From NCBI GenBank assembly GCA_023055425.1, contig JALGPY010000002.1, forward strand, positions 123,020,088 through 123,084,087: a DNA stretch of 64,000 bases, read 5' to 3'. This DNA is from Linanthus parryae. Taxonomy: Eukaryota; Streptophyta; Magnoliopsida; Ericales; Polemoniaceae. The position numbers were made by a program, and so were the translations under genes. Each line of letters begins with the position of its first letter. Position 1 is the stretch's first letter. The notes beneath the pieces were generated by a model that saw nothing but the letters and a program-made list of their open reading frames with translations, was not told where the DNA came from and did no database searches. Below are positions 9,887 through 21,508 of this stretch, piece by piece.

Positions 9887-12800
9887 GTTGATGACGTTAT
9901 TTGACCAAAATCAGTGGTTTGAGCTAGTGGACACCGCAACGCTAAAAATTTGAGATTAACCTTGGACTTTAGAGTTGGTCGATGACTTTATGTGACCAAA
10001 AGTAGTGGTTTGAGCTAGTGGACACCGCAACGTTAAAAATTTGACATTAACCTTTAACTTTAGAGTTGGTCGATGACTTTATTGACCAAAAGCAGTGGTT
10101 TGAACTAGTGGACACCGCAACGTTACAAAATTGAGATTAACCTTTAACTTTAGAGTTGGTCGATGACTTTATTTGACCAAAATTAGTAGTTTGAGCTAGT
10201 GGACACCGCAACTTTACAAAATTGAGATTAACCTTTGACTTTAGAGTTGGTCGATGACTTTATTTGACCAAAAGTAGTGGTTTGAGCTAGTGGACACCGC
10301 AACAGTAAAAGTTTGAGATTAACCTTTAACTTTAGAGTTGTCGATGAATTTATTTGACCAAAAGTAGTGGTTTGAACTAGTGGACGCAACGTTACAAAAT
10401 TGAGATTAACCTTTGACTTTAGAGTTGGTCGATGATTTTATTTGACCAAAAGTAGTGGTTTGACCTAGTGGACACCGCAACGTTAAAAATTTGAGATTAA
10501 CCTTGGACTTTAAAGTTGGTCGATGATTTTATTTGACCAAAAGTAGTGGTTTGCCTTAGTGGACACTGCAACTTTAAAAATTGGAGATTAACCTTTGACT
10601 TTAGAATTGGTTGATAACTTTATTTGACCAAAATCAGTGGTTTGAGCTAGTGGACACCGCAACGCTAAAAATTTGAGATTAACCTTTGACTTTAGAGTTG
10701 GTCGATTTCTTTATGTGACCAAAAGTAGTGGTTTGAGCTAGTGGACACCGCAACGTTACAAAAATTGAGATTAACCTTTGACTATTGAGTTGGTCGATGA
10801 ATTCATTTGACCAAAAGTAGTTGTCTGACAAAAGTAGTTGTCTGAGCCAGTGGACACCGCAACAGTAAAAAAATTGAGATAAACCTAGTGGACACCGCAA
10901 CGTTAAAAATTTGAGATCAACCTTTCACTTTAGAGTTGGTCAATGATTTTATTTGACCAAAAGTAGTGGTTTGACCTAGTGGACACCGCAACGTTAAAAA
11001 TTTGAGATTAACCTTTGACTTTAGAGTTGATCGATGATTTTATTTATCCAAAAGTAGTGGTTTAACCTAGTGGACACTGCAACGTTAAAAATTTGAGATT
11101 AACCTTTGACTTTAGAGTTGGTCGATGATTTTATTTGACTAAAAGTAGTGGTTTGACCTAGTGGACACCGCAACGTTAAAAATTTGAGATTAACCATTGA
11201 CTTTAGAATTGGTTGATGACTTTATTTGACCAAAATCAGTGGTTTGAGCTGATGGACACCGCAAAGCTAAAAAAATTCAGATTAACCTTATACTTTAGAG
11301 TTGGTCGATTACTTTATGTTACCAAAAGTTGTGGTTTGAGCTAGTGGACACCGCAACGTTAAAAATTTGAGATTAACCTTTGACTTTAGAGTTGGTCGAT
11401 GATTTTATTTGACCAAAAGTAGTGGTTTGACCTAGTGGACACTGCTACGTTAAAAATTTGAGATTAACCATTGACTTTAGAATTGGTTGATGACGTTATT
11501 TGACCAAAATCAGTGGTTTGAGCTAGTGGACACCGCAACGCTAAAAATTTGAGATTAACCTTGGACTTTAGAGTTGGTCGATGACTTTATGTGACCAAAA
11601 GTAGTGGTTTGAGCTAGTGGACACCGCAACGTTAAAAATTTGACATTAACCTTTGACTTTAGAGTTGGTCGATGACTTTATTGACCAAAAGCAGTGGTTT
11701 GAACTAGTGGACACCGCAACGTTACAAAATTGAGATTAACCTTTAACTTTAGAGTTGGTCGATGACTTTATTTGACCAAAAGTAGTAGTTTGAGCTAGTG
11801 GACACCGCAACTTTACAAAATTGAGATTAACCTTTGACTTTAGAGTTGGTCGATGACTTTATTTGACCAAAAGTAGTGGTTTGAGCTAGTGGACACCGCA
11901 ACAGTAAAAGTTTGAGATTAACCTTTAACTTTAGAGTTGTCGATGAATTTATTTGACCAAAAGTAGTGGTTTGAACTAGTGGACGCAACGTTACAAAATT
12001 GAGATTAACCTTTGACTTTAGAGTTGGTCGATGATTTTATTTGACCAAAAGTAGTGGTTTGACCTAGTGGACACCGCAACGTTAAAAATTTGAGATTAAC
12101 CTTGGACTTTAAAGTTGGTCGATGATTTTATTTGACCAAAAGTAGTGGTTTGCCTTAGTGGACACTGCAACTTTAAAAATTGGAGATTAACCTTTGACTT
12201 TAGAATTGGTTGATAACTTTATTTGACCAAAATCAGTGGTTTGAGCTAGTGGACACCGCAACGCTAAAAATTTGAGATTAACCTTTGACTTTAGAGTTGG
12301 TCGATTTCTTTATGTGACCAAAAGTAGTGGTTTGAGTTAGTGGACACCGCAACGTTACAAAAATTGAGATTAACCTTTGACTATTGAGTTGGTCGATGAA
12401 TTCATTTGACCAAAAGTAGTTGTCTGACAAAAGTAGTTGTCTGAGCCAGTGGACACCGCAACAGTAAAAAAATTGAGATAAACCTAGTGGACACCGCAAC
12501 GTTAAAAATTTGAGATCAACCTTTCACTTTAGAGTTGGTCAATGATTTTATTTGACCAAAAGTAGTGGTTTGACCTAGTGGACACCGCAACGTTAAAAAT
12601 TTGAGATTAACCTTTGACTTTAGAGTTGATCGATGATTTTATTTATCCAAAAGTAGTGGTTTGACCTAGTGGACACTGCAACGTTAAAAATTTGAGATTA
12701 ACCTTGACTTTAGAGTTGGTCGATGATTTTATTTGACTAAAAGTAGTGGTTTGACCTAGTGGACACCGCAACGTTACAAAATTGAGATTAACCTTTTATT

Positions 12801-15800
12801 TTAGAGTTGGTCGATGACTTTATTTGACCAAAAGTAGTGGTTTGAGCTAGTGGACACCGTAACTTTACAAAATTGAGATTAACCTTTGACTTTAGAGTTG
12901 GTCGATGACTTTATTTGACCAAAAGTAGTGGTTTGAGCTAGTGGACACCGCAGCAGTAAAAAATTGAGATTAACCTTTAACTTTAGAGTTGTCGATGACT
13001 TTATTTGACCAAAAGTAGTGGTTTGAACTAGTGGACGCAACGTTACAAAATTGAGATTAACCATTGACTTTAGAATTGGTTGATGACTTTATTTGACCAA
13101 AATCAGTGGTTTGAGCTAGTGGACACCGTAACGCTAAAAAATTGAGATTAACCTTAAACTTTAGAGTTGGTCGATGACTTTATTTGACCAAAAGTAGTGG
13201 TTTGAAATAGTGGACACCGCAACGTTACATATTGAGATTAACCATTGACTTTAGAATTGGTTGATGACTTTATTTGACCAAAATCAGTGGTTTGAGCTAG
13301 TGGACACCGCAACGCTAAAAATTTGAGATTAACCTTTGATTGTAGAGTTGGTCGATGACTTATGTGACCAAAAGTAGTGGTTTGAGCTAGTGGACACCGC
13401 AACGTTAAAAATTTGAGATTAACCTTTGACTTTAGAGTTGGTCGATGACTTTATGTGACCAAAAGTAGTGGTTTGAGCTAGTGGACACCGCAACGTTACA
13501 AAAATTGAGATTAACCTTTGACTATAGAGTTTGTCGATGACTTCATTTGACCAAAAGTAGTTGCTTAAGCTAGTGGACACCGCAACAGTAAAAAAATTGA
13601 GATTAACCTAGTGGACACCGCAACGTTAAAAATTTGTTATTAACCTTTGACTTTAGAGTTGGTCGATGATTTTATTTGACTAAATGTAGTATTTTGACCT
13701 AGTGGACACCGCAACGTTAAAAATTTGAGATTAACCTTTGACTTTAGAGTTGGTCGATGATTTTATTTGACCAAAAGTAGTGGTTTGACCTAGTGGACAC
13801 TGCAACGTTAAAAATTTGAGATTAACCTTTGACTTTAGAGTTGGTCGATGATTTTATTTGACCAAAAGTAGTGGTTTGACCTAGTGGACACTGCTACGTT
13901 AAAAATTTGAGATTAACCATTGACTTTAGAATTGGTTGATGACGTTATTTGACCAAAATCAGTGGTTTGAGCTAGTGGACACCGCAACGCTAAAAATTTG
14001 AGATTAACCTTGGACTTTAGAGTTGGTCGATGACTTTATGTGACCAAAAGTAGTGGTTTGAGCTAGTGGACACCGCAACGTTAAAAATTTGACATTAACC
14101 TTTGACTTTAGAGTTGGTCGATGACTTTATTTGACCAAAAGTAGTAGTTTGAGCTAGTGGACACCGCAACTTTACAAAATTGAGATTAACCTTTGACTTT
14201 AGAGTTGGTCGATGACTTTACTTGACCAAAAGTAGTGGTTTGAGCTAGTGGACACCGCAACAGTAAAAGTTTGAGATTAACCTTTAACTTTAGAGTTGGT
14301 CGATGAATTTATTTGACCAAAAGTAGTGGTTTGAACTAGTGGACGCAACGTTACAAAATTGAGATTAACCTTTGACTTTAGAGTTGGTCGATGATTTTAT
14401 TTGACCAAAAGTAGTGGTTTGACCTAGTGGACACCGCAACGTTAAAAATTTGAGATTAACCTTGGACTTTAAAGTTGGTCGATGATTTTATTTGACCAAA
14501 AGTAGTGGTTTGCCTTAGTGGACACTGCAACTTTAAAAATTGGAGATTAACCTTTGACTTTAGTATTTGTTGATAACTTTATTTGACCAAAATCAGTGGT
14601 TTGAGCTAGTGGACACCGCAACGCTAAAAATTTGAGATTAACCTTTGACTTTAGAGTTGGTCGATTTCTTTATGTGACCAAAAGTAGTGGTTTGAGCTAG
14701 TGGACACCGCAACGTTACAAAAATTGAGATTAACCTTTGACTATTGAGTTGGTCGATGAATTCATTTGACCAAAAGTAGTTGTCTGACAAAAGTAGTTGT
14801 CTGAGCCAGTGGACACCGCAACAGTAAAAAAATTGAGATTAACCTAGTGGACACCGCAACGTTAAAAATTTGAGATCAACCTTTCACTTTAGAGTTGGTC
14901 GATGATTTTATTTGACCAAAAGTAGTGGTTTGACCTAGTGGACACCGCAACGCTAAAAATTTGAGATTAACCTTTGACTTTAGAGTTAATCGATGATTTT
15001 ATTTATCCAAAAGTAGTGGTTTGACCTAGTGGACACTGCAACGTTAAAAATTTGAGATTAACCTTTGACTTTAGAGTTGGTCGATGATTTTATTTGACTA
15101 AAAGTAGTGGTTTGACCTAGTGGACACCGCAACGTTAAAAATTTGAGATTAACCATTGACTTTATAATTGGTTGATGACTTTATTTGACCAAAATCAGTG
15201 GTTTGAGCTGATGGACACCGCAAAGCTAAAAAAATTCAGATTAACCTTATACATTAGAGTTGGTCGATTACTTTATGTTACCAAAAGTTGTGGTTTGAGC
15301 TAGTGGACACCGCAGTGTTAAAAATTTGAGATTAACCTTTGACTTTAGAGTTGGTCGACGACTTTATTTGACCAAACGTAGTGGTTGAACTAGTGGACAC
15401 CGCAACGTTACAAAATTGAGATTAACCTTTTATTTTAGAGTTGGTCGATGACTTTATTTGACCAAAAGTGGTGGTTTGAGCTAGTGGACACCGTAACTTT
15501 ACAAAATTGAGATTAACCTTTGACTATAGAGTTGGTCGATGAATTCATTTAACCAAAGTAGTTGTCTGAGCTAGTGGACACCGCAAAAGTAAAAAAATTG
15601 AGATTAACCTAGTGGACACCGCAACGTTAAAAATTTGAGATCAACCTTTCACTTTAGAGTTGGTCGATGATTTTATTTGACCAAAAGTAGTGGTTTGACC
15701 TAGTGGACACCGCAACGTTAAAAATTTGAGATTAACCTTTGACTTTTGAGTTGATCGATGATTTTATTTATCCAAAAGTAGTGGTTTGACCTAGTGGACA

Positions 15801-15925
15801 CTGCAACGTTAAAAATTTGAGATTAACCATGGACTTTAAAGTTGGTCGATGATTTTATTTGACCAAAAGTAGTGGTTTGCCTTAGTGGACACTGCAACTT
15901 TAAAAATTGGAGATTAACCTTTGAC
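9887..15925 (+). repeat. Satellite array, first segment, about 91-bp monomers
   Basis: About 66 head-to-tail monomers. Landmarks in order are TTTGACTTTAGAGTTGGTCG, TATTTGACCAAAAG, CTAGTGGACACCGCAACG and TTTGAGATTAACC. Neighbouring copies recur every 91 bp. Variants include a 4-bp loss (GTGGACGCAACG), one-base losses (GAGTTGTCG) and 37-bp short monomers. The array begins at the LINE A 5' end and is interrupted, not ended, by LINE B. It has no gene; the 61-73 codon minus ORFs in it repeat with the monomers. Confidence 0.97.
9892..15145 (+). repeat. Higher-order block of about 1.28 kb in three copies
   Basis: A block of about 14 monomers marked by TGACGTTATTTGACC starts at 9892, 11491 and 13940. 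The first two are offset by exactly 1599 bp over about 1.28 kb (for example TCGATTTCTT at 10702 and 12301). The third lacks one monomer (TCGATTTCTT at 14661). This is array growth by unequal exchange of multi-monomer blocks. Confidence 0.85.
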
Positions 15926-15928
15926 TTT
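15913..15928. repeat. Left target site duplication of LINE B
   Basis: ATTAACCTTTGACTTT is satellite sequence repeated exactly at 21770-21785. Its last three T run into the poly(A) tail, as expected when the nicked plus strand primes on poly(A) RNA. Confidence 0.95.
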
Positions 15929-15937
15929 TTTTTTTTT

Positions 15938-16105
15938 GGGTAAATTTAAATGTATAAAAAGAACAGCAAGTAAGCACAGGTTTACAAGGGGCATTCCCCA
16001 GGCAAAGCTAGACAAGCACCTAAAAGGTGCCAAACACAGCCAAGAACATAAGGCTTCACAATACAGCCTCTAAGAGGGAGCTTAACATCCACCAACAAAG
16101 CCAGG
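15938..16105 (-). other. LINE B 3' untranslated region
   Basis: This stretch between the ORF2 stop and the poly(A) tail is non-coding. Its 3' terminus is TTACCC followed by A, the same terminus as the stub at 37119-37132. Confidence 0.8.
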
Positions 16106-17923
16106 TCAGGTAAGACCCCACTTTCTAGCTAAGTGGGTGTGATGTTGAGCTAAATCTAAGCTAGAAATTTTAGATCTAATAGCTATTACAATCTTTCTGA
16201 TCACTGCTAGTACAGTACATTTCCTCTTCTCAAACCATCTAGCATTTCTTTCCTGCCAAATGTGATAAAAGACAGTGGATAAACAAATCTTGTGTAGGGA
16301 GTTGAAGGAACTATTGCTCTTCCAATCTGTGCTCATCTGATCAACCCAATTCTGCCAATTTTGTGTCTGGTCAGGAGCCATTCCAAAAAATCTCCAAATA
16401 TCAACAGAGAAACTGCACCTTCTAAACAGATGGTTGTGGTCCTCACTAGCAGTTCCACAAAGGTAGCATAAGTTATGCTGAATAACACCCCAAGAAAGCA
16501 ATTTATCTTGGGTACAGAGTCTTTGCTGAATGCTAAGCCAAAGAATGAATGAGAACCTGGGAATTGTGTGTTTGTGCCAGCAGAGATGAGTCCATCCCAG
16601 GGGGTTGCTCCTCTTTCTGATCAAATGCCAAGCAGATCTAGTGGTGAAACATCCAGTGGGATCAGCTAGCCATTCAACAGAGTCCTGGGCTTCAAGATTA
16701 GGCTGCAAATGGTCAGTTAAGTGTATCACATCCCTCATGTAATGACCTTGAGGACTAGGCCACTGCCACTGGTCATGGTTGAGTATACTACTCACTTTTG
16801 CATCCTTGTTGAGAGCAGCTTCATACATAATTCTGTCATTAACAAAAGAAAGGATAGGGCCTGGAGAAAGCCAATTATCATACCATAAGAAAGTGTTAGT
16901 GCCAGAACCAATGTGATGTTTGAATTGGAGTCTAAATGTCTCTCTCAAGCTTAGCAGATTTCTCCATATCCAAGAGGCATTGTTGGGGCAATCAATCCTC
17001 CATATAGACCTTCCTTTAAGGAGATGAGTGTGTACCCATCTCACCCAGTAAGAACAACCTTTGTTGACCACCACTGACCACAAATGCTTTCCCATAGCTG
17101 CAATGTTCCAGGTTCTTGTTCTCTTTAATCCCAGACCACCCTCCTCATAAGGAAGGCATACAGTGTCCCAAGAGACCTTTGCACTAGTGTGTTTCATGTC
17201 ATCCCCAGTCCATAAATAGTTTCTCATAAGCTTCTCAAGATCACTATGCACTTTAGCTGGGAGGATGAAAGAAGAAGCCCAATAAACTTGCAGGGAGAAC
17301 AACATAGTCTTGACTAGTTGCACTCTGCCAGCATAGGATAGGTACTTAGCAGTCCAAGACTTGATTCTGTTGGAGGTCCTCTCAATGATAGGAATGCAGT
17401 CACAATGTTTAAGCTGGGTTGTGATAAGAGGCACCCCAAGGTACTTAATAGGAAGAGTACCACTAGTGTAACCTACAAGAGATTGCAGCATAGTACTAGT
17501 AGTAGAGTCAACTCCAGAGAGGTAAATAGAGCTTTTGTTAGGATTGGGATGTAATCCTGACAAACTGCTAAAGACATCAAGGCCCTCTTTGATAAGTGAA
17601 ACAGAAAATAGCTGGGCTCTACAAAAGATCATCAAATCATCAGCAAAGCACAGATTGACAATTTTCTCCTGCTTACATCTCCAATGATACTGAAATCCAG
17701 GGGTGGAAGCAAAGTGGTGTAGAATACCTGACAGAACTTCCATAATTAAGACAAAGAGGTAAGGGGACAGGGGGTCCCCTTGTCTCAGTCCTCTTGTGCC
17801 TTTGAAAAAGCCATGGAGAGATCCATTGATAGAAACAGAGAAGGTGGCAGTACAAACTTCATCCAATTGATGAAGCTGGGAGGGAAATGCATACACTGGA
17901 GCACAGCCAAGAGAAAGTCCCAA
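16106..17923 (-). CDS. LINE B ORF2, second part: RT core to C-terminal zinc domain
   Basis: This frame of 605 codons holds the larger part of LINE ORF2 after a frameshift near 17854-17857. The first 22 or so residues are out-of-phase shadow; real sequence starts at about VCTATFSVSING. RT motifs follow: GLRQGDPLSPYLF at residues 45-57, the catalytic FADD at 93-96, then the thumb region. A zf-RVT type cysteine/histidine motif (CYLC...HLFRRC) lies at 486-503. The frame ends with a basic tail. FADD instead of YADD is common in plant LINEs. RT copies LINE RNA onto the nicked target. Without the shift, ORF2 would total about 1200 residues, normal for plant L1. Confidence 0.93.
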   Translation of the reverse strand: MGLSLGCAPVYAFPSQLHQLDEVCTATFSVSINGSLHGFFKGTRGLRQGDPLSPYLFVLIMEVLSGILHHFASTPGFQYHWRCKQEKIVNLCFADDLMIFCRAQLFSVSLIKEGLDVFSSLSGLHPNPNKSSIYLSGVDSTTSTMLQSLVGYTSGTLPIKYLGVPLITTQLKHCDCIPIIERTSNRIKSWTAKYLSYAGRVQLVKTMLFSLQVYWASSFILPAKVHSDLEKLMRNYLWTGDDMKHTSAKVSWDTVCLPYEEGGLGLKRTRTWNIAAMGKHLWSVVVNKGCSYWVRWVHTHLLKGRSIWRIDCPNNASWIWRNLLSLRETFRLQFKHHIGSGTNTFLWYDNWLSPGPILSFVNDRIMYEAALNKDAKVSSILNHDQWQWPSPQGHYMRDVIHLTDHLQPNLEAQDSVEWLADPTGCFTTRSAWHLIRKRSNPLGWTHLCWHKHTIPRFSFILWLSIQQRLCTQDKLLSWGVIQHNLCYLCGTASEDHNHLFRRCSFSVDIWRFFGMAPDQTQNWQNWVDQMSTDWKSNSSFNSLHKICLSTVFYHIWQERNARWFEKRKCTVLAVIRKIVIAIRSKISSLDLAQHHTHLARKWGLT

Positions 17924-19716
17924 TTCACATGGTCATAGGCTTTCATCAAGTCAATTTTCATAGTACATCTCTCCCCATTCCCATTAAGGTGGTAATTTCT
18001 GAGAAGTTCTTGGGAGAGAAAGACATTATCAGAGATTTTCCTACCTGCAATAAAAGCTGATTGGGAGGGGTGGATGAGGTTAGGCAGGACTTCTCTAAGT
18101 CTATTGGCAATGATTTTGGAGATGATTTTGTAGGTGGTGTTGCAACAAGAGATGGGTCTAAAGTCTGCCACAAGGCTGGGGTTACTCACCTTGGGAACAA
18201 GAGCAATAGCAGTAGTATTTATAGCTTTAAGAAGCTTCCCAGTGGCAAAGAACTCAAGGACAGCATCAACTACATCATTCTCCACAGTTTCCCAGCTCAA
18301 CTTGAAAAAACTAGCTGGAAACCCATCAGGCCCTGGAGCTTTGTTAGGAGGTAAGGATTTGACAGTGGCAATCACCTCATCCCTAGTGACTGGTCTAGTG
18401 AGGGCACTTTGTTGATTGGCAGTGAGTTTACTTCTGATGAAGGGATCAATCTGTGTGTAATCAACCTGGTAGCTACCTCCCTCACAGCCAAGCAGCTGCT
18501 TGTAGTAATTCACAAACTCATCCCTCACCTCAGTAGGATTAGTAATAAGATCACCCTGAGTATTGGAGATGTTGACAATTCTGTTGATGCTATTTCTGGT
18601 TTTGACTTTCCTGAAGAAATAAGCAGTATTCTTGTCCCCAAGATTGATCCACTTGTCTCTAGCTTTCTGTTTGAAAAAACTCTCCTCAGCTGCTGCAAGT
18701 CTAATATACTCCTTAATGAGTTTGCTCTCCTCCTCTTTTAGATGTGAATCAGCTGGGTTAGAATCAATAGCAGCTTGGCAGGCTTCAAGATTATGTCTGC
18801 AATCATGTACCCTGCTAGTAATTTCTGAGAAGTGCCTTCTGTTGAAGTTTCTAAGCTGGGATTTCAGATTCTTGAGCTTCATGGTGATCTGGAATTGGTG
18901 AGTTCCAACAACAGGAGAAGACCAGACATTTGAGACCAACTGGGTGTAATCTTTATGAGAAGCCCACATATCAAAAAATCTAAAAGCTTTACCAAACTGA
19001 GGAGAGCCAGTCCCTGTATTCACAATAACTGGAGAGTGATCAGAGGTAAGCATGTAGGAGAAACAAGCAAAAGAGTGAGGGAAAGAGTCATCCCAGCTGG
19101 TATTGATGAGAGCTCTATCAATTTTAGTAAAAACAGGGTTGCCTTGCTGTTTGTTGGACCAAGTAAATCTCTGTCCAGTGGCTCTGAGATCCATGAGCTC
19201 ACAATTCTCAATGCAGTCATTAAACTCTTCCATGTGGGATGGCCAAGAACTGTAACCACCAAGCTTGTCAGAAGAGTATCTGGGAGCATTGTAGTCACCT
19301 GCCACCAACCAAGGACTTTGTTGCATAGAGGTAGCAATGGAGTTAAGATCATTCCACAACTGTCTCCTAGCAATGTGATCATTAAACCCATACACAAAAG
19401 TGACAAAACATTCCTCATTAGTCCTTAGAATTTGAACTTTACAGTGCATAATCTGGGAGGAAGCAAAGATAGTCTGGACATGCACTTGTCTAGGCTCCCA
19501 CAAAATAATGATTCTACCAAGAGGGTGGTGTGCAAGGTTGTGACACAAAGACCAATTATTATTGATGGCTCTGGCAATCTTCTCAACATTAGCCAGTTTC
19601 ACTTTGGTCTCAAGAAGGCCAATCAGGCTCAGCTTGTGGTCATGGATGATTGACCTAACATCAGTGTGTCTAGTGGGGTCATTAAGACCCCTAGTATTCC
19701 AAGAACAACAATTCAT
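17785..19716 (-). CDS. LINE B ORF2, first part: APE-type endonuclease and RT N-terminus
   Basis: The ATG at 19716 opens with the endonuclease motif WNTRGLN. Catalytic residues of the exonuclease-endonuclease-phosphatase fold are visible: N7, E36 (LLETK), D141 and N143 (GDYN) and D226-H227 (SDHSPV). This enzyme nicks the target DNA. A linker follows, then the RT start with PPNKAPGPDGFPASFF, DFRPISCCN, QSAFIAGR and the first catalytic aspartate in MKIDLMKAYD. After FINWMK the family sequence moves to another frame because of a one-base loss near 17854-17857, and this frame runs out at 17785. ORF1 ends 31 bp upstream, so ORF2 is probably translated by reinitiation (inferred). Confidence 0.93.
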   Translation of the reverse strand: MNCCSWNTRGLNDPTRHTDVRSIIHDHKLSLIGLLETKVKLANVEKIARAINNNWSLCHNLAHHPLGRIIILWEPRQVHVQTIFASSQIMHCKVQILRTNEECFVTFVYGFNDHIARRQLWNDLNSIATSMQQSPWLVAGDYNAPRYSSDKLGGYSSWPSHMEEFNDCIENCELMDLRATGQRFTWSNKQQGNPVFTKIDRALINTSWDDSFPHSFACFSYMLTSDHSPVIVNTGTGSPQFGKAFRFFDMWASHKDYTQLVSNVWSSPVVGTHQFQITMKLKNLKSQLRNFNRRHFSEITSRVHDCRHNLEACQAAIDSNPADSHLKEEESKLIKEYIRLAAAEESFFKQKARDKWINLGDKNTAYFFRKVKTRNSINRIVNISNTQGDLITNPTEVRDEFVNYYKQLLGCEGGSYQVDYTQIDPFIRSKLTANQQSALTRPVTRDEVIATVKSLPPNKAPGPDGFPASFFKLSWETVENDVVDAVLEFFATGKLLKAINTTAIALVPKVSNPSLVADFRPISCCNTTYKIISKIIANRLREVLPNLIHPSQSAFIAGRKISDNVFLSQELLRNYHLNGNGERCTMKIDLMKAYDHVNWDFLLAVLQCMHFPPSFINWMKFVLPPSLFLSMDLSMAFSKAQED

Positions 19717-19747
19717 GGCAATACTACAAAAGGAGGGAAAGGGAAGC

Positions 19748-21508
19748 TCAATGCTTACCCCTTCTAGGGCTGTGTTTGGCCCTAGAATTCAGCTTATTCA
19801 GCTGTCTACCAAGAGATCCACTGGAGCTGCTGTTATTTGGAGAGCCAACTTCCAACTTGTGGTTCTTCTTCTTTTTGTAAGTAACAGGAGTCCAAAGCTC
19901 CTCAGAACTAGTAGCCCTCTGAGTATTGAGTTGAGATGTCAGATCCATTTGGGGTTCAATCTCATCAAGGCCAGGAAATGAAGAAGATTGGGTTAGGTTG
20001 GCATTGGTAGAGTTAATACTCTGGGAGTTCTCTGTACTATTGTTGGTGGTTGTGTGAGATTGGGAAAGAATCTGGGTTGGGGTAGCTGTAGATGTGAAGC
20101 CATGTGTATCACTAGCATACCCACCTCCTACCTCAGAAGCAAGCAAACTGTCCACCAAGGGAATCACAGGATCATCAAAATACATGGACTTATTGTGGTC
20201 AACAATCAGCTCATCTTCACTAACCTCAGCAGGTGTTTCTTCCTCAATAATGTCTCCAAGGGCTTGGAATTTTGATGTGGTGTCAATTGGATGTGAAAAG
20301 GCTTGCAGCTGATCAAGCACATTCAATCCAGGGGTTAAAGTTGGTTTAGAAATGGATCTCCAGTCACTGGGGTTATTGCAGACCTCAGTTTCTTTAGTTT
20401 GTGGACCTTGATTGTGCACTGTGTGTTGGTCTGTAGGAGCTGCTTGAACTTCTTCTGGGCTCTGGTCCTTGTGTTCACTGCTTTTTGGTTTCCACATTTG
20501 CCTTCCTGCATCACAATTGTGTCCAAAAACACCACACTTCTGACACATAGGAGGTAGGGGAGGGACTTCAACAAAGACATCAACTTCTTCTCCTTCCTCA
20601 TCATAAGCCTTGAACTGTTTGGGAATGACAGTGCTAGTGTCTATCTCAATGCAGGCTCTAGCAAATGAGATTCTGGATCTCTCTTTAGTTTGTCTATCCA
20701 CACATAATGGCTTACTAAATGGGCTGCAAACATAGCCAAGACCATCCTCATCCCAAAGCTCAATTGGTAGATTGTAAAGTTTGATCCAAATAGGGATTCT
20801 GCTGTGGTTGATTTTGGACATATTAAGCATGGGAGTCCATTGCTTAATCATGAGAGGTTTGCTACCTACATGCCATGGTCCTCCCTCCAAGACCTCCAGG
20901 CACTCTTGAACTGTGTCAAATTTGAAGAGGTACACTCCTTCATCATTTGCCTGTACTTTCCTCAAACCTGCTTTCCCCCAAAGAGCTTCAACAGATTCTT
21001 TCATATAAGAAAAACCAAACCGTTTGCCTAGTGTGTATCCAACCAAACAGGAGGCAAAACGATTATCTTTGTGAGTAAGAGATCGAGGGATGAATAATTT
21101 ACCATCAATAAGCTTTGCAGCTGGATTAAATTGGAGTTTGAACCCTGGTCTTATACCAGAAGTAGTTCTTTCTTTCCAGTTAGGAAGAGGTGCAGGAGCT
21201 GAGGAGGACTCTCCAATATGGTGGCTAGCATTTGGTTGGCTGGGAAGAGGAGGGAAGCTCTGAAAGTCAGCAGGAACCCCCTTCTTAGTAGGAATCTCAC
21301 AGGAGAAGATAGGTTTGAAGCTCGGGTGGATCTGTGGGTTCTGGATCTGAGACTCAATGTGAGTGTTTGGCTGTGGGCTAACTGAAGGAATGAGTGAGCC
21401 ATCTTGGTGTTTCCTGTGTGGATAAGGGGTGGGAGGGCCTCCTGTAATCCGTTCCATGTTTGTCAGAGCTTGGCTGGTTGCAGGTTCCGTCGTCTGGCCA
21501 CCGGACAT
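19748..21508 (-). CDS. LINE B ORF1 protein (DUF4283 plus zinc knuckle)
   Basis: An intact frame of 586 codons starts MSGG. The N-terminus is proline-rich and disordered. DUF4283 spans about 150-245 with LWGKAG, EGGPWHVG and YNLPIELWDE motifs. A zinc-knuckle-like CX2CX4HXC lies at 322-332 (CQKCGVFGHNC). The long C-terminus is polar, with acidic patches and a basic end (SRAKHSPRRGKH). It should bind LINE RNA and form the particle with ORF2. It is clearly paralogous to the ORF1 proteins of LINE A and LINE C and is the only complete one here. The start is set by the shared MSG. Confidence 0.93.
   Translation of the reverse strand: MSGGQTTEPATSQALTNMERITGGPPTPYPHRKHQDGSLIPSVSPQPNTHIESQIQNPQIHPSFKPIFSCEIPTKKGVPADFQSFPPLPSQPNASHHIGESSSAPAPLPNWKERTTSGIRPGFKLQFNPAAKLIDGKLFIPRSLTHKDNRFASCLVGYTLGKRFGFSYMKESVEALWGKAGLRKVQANDEGVYLFKFDTVQECLEVLEGGPWHVGSKPLMIKQWTPMLNMSKINHSRIPIWIKLYNLPIELWDEDGLGYVCSPFSKPLCVDRQTKERSRISFARACIEIDTSTVIPKQFKAYDEEGEEVDVFVEVPPLPPMCQKCGVFGHNCDAGRQMWKPKSSEHKDQSPEEVQAAPTDQHTVHNQGPQTKETEVCNNPSDWRSISKPTLTPGLNVLDQLQAFSHPIDTTSKFQALGDIIEEETPAEVSEDELIVDHNKSMYFDDPVIPLVDSLLASEVGGGYASDTHGFTSTATPTQILSQSHTTTNNSTENSQSINSTNANLTQSSSFPGLDEIEPQMDLTSQLNTQRATSSEELWTPVTYKKKKNHKLEVGSPNNSSSSGSLGRQLNKLNSRAKHSPRRGKH

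Noticed and set aside
10679..10900. 73-codon minus-strand ORF repeated at 12278, 30290 and 31528, and similar 61-74 codon ORFs at 12879, 28445, 33482, 45779 and 51385
   Set aside because: They consist only of satellite monomers and recur because the blocks are duplicated; no start context or conserved domain.
9887..15925. Direct repeats that could suggest a CRISPR-like array
   Set aside because: Repeats are contiguous 91-bp monomers without unique spacers, in a plant genome.
18061..19653. Plus-strand ORFs of 70-157 codons opposite LINE B ORF2
   Set aside because: Antisense shadows of a clear endonuclease-RT gene.
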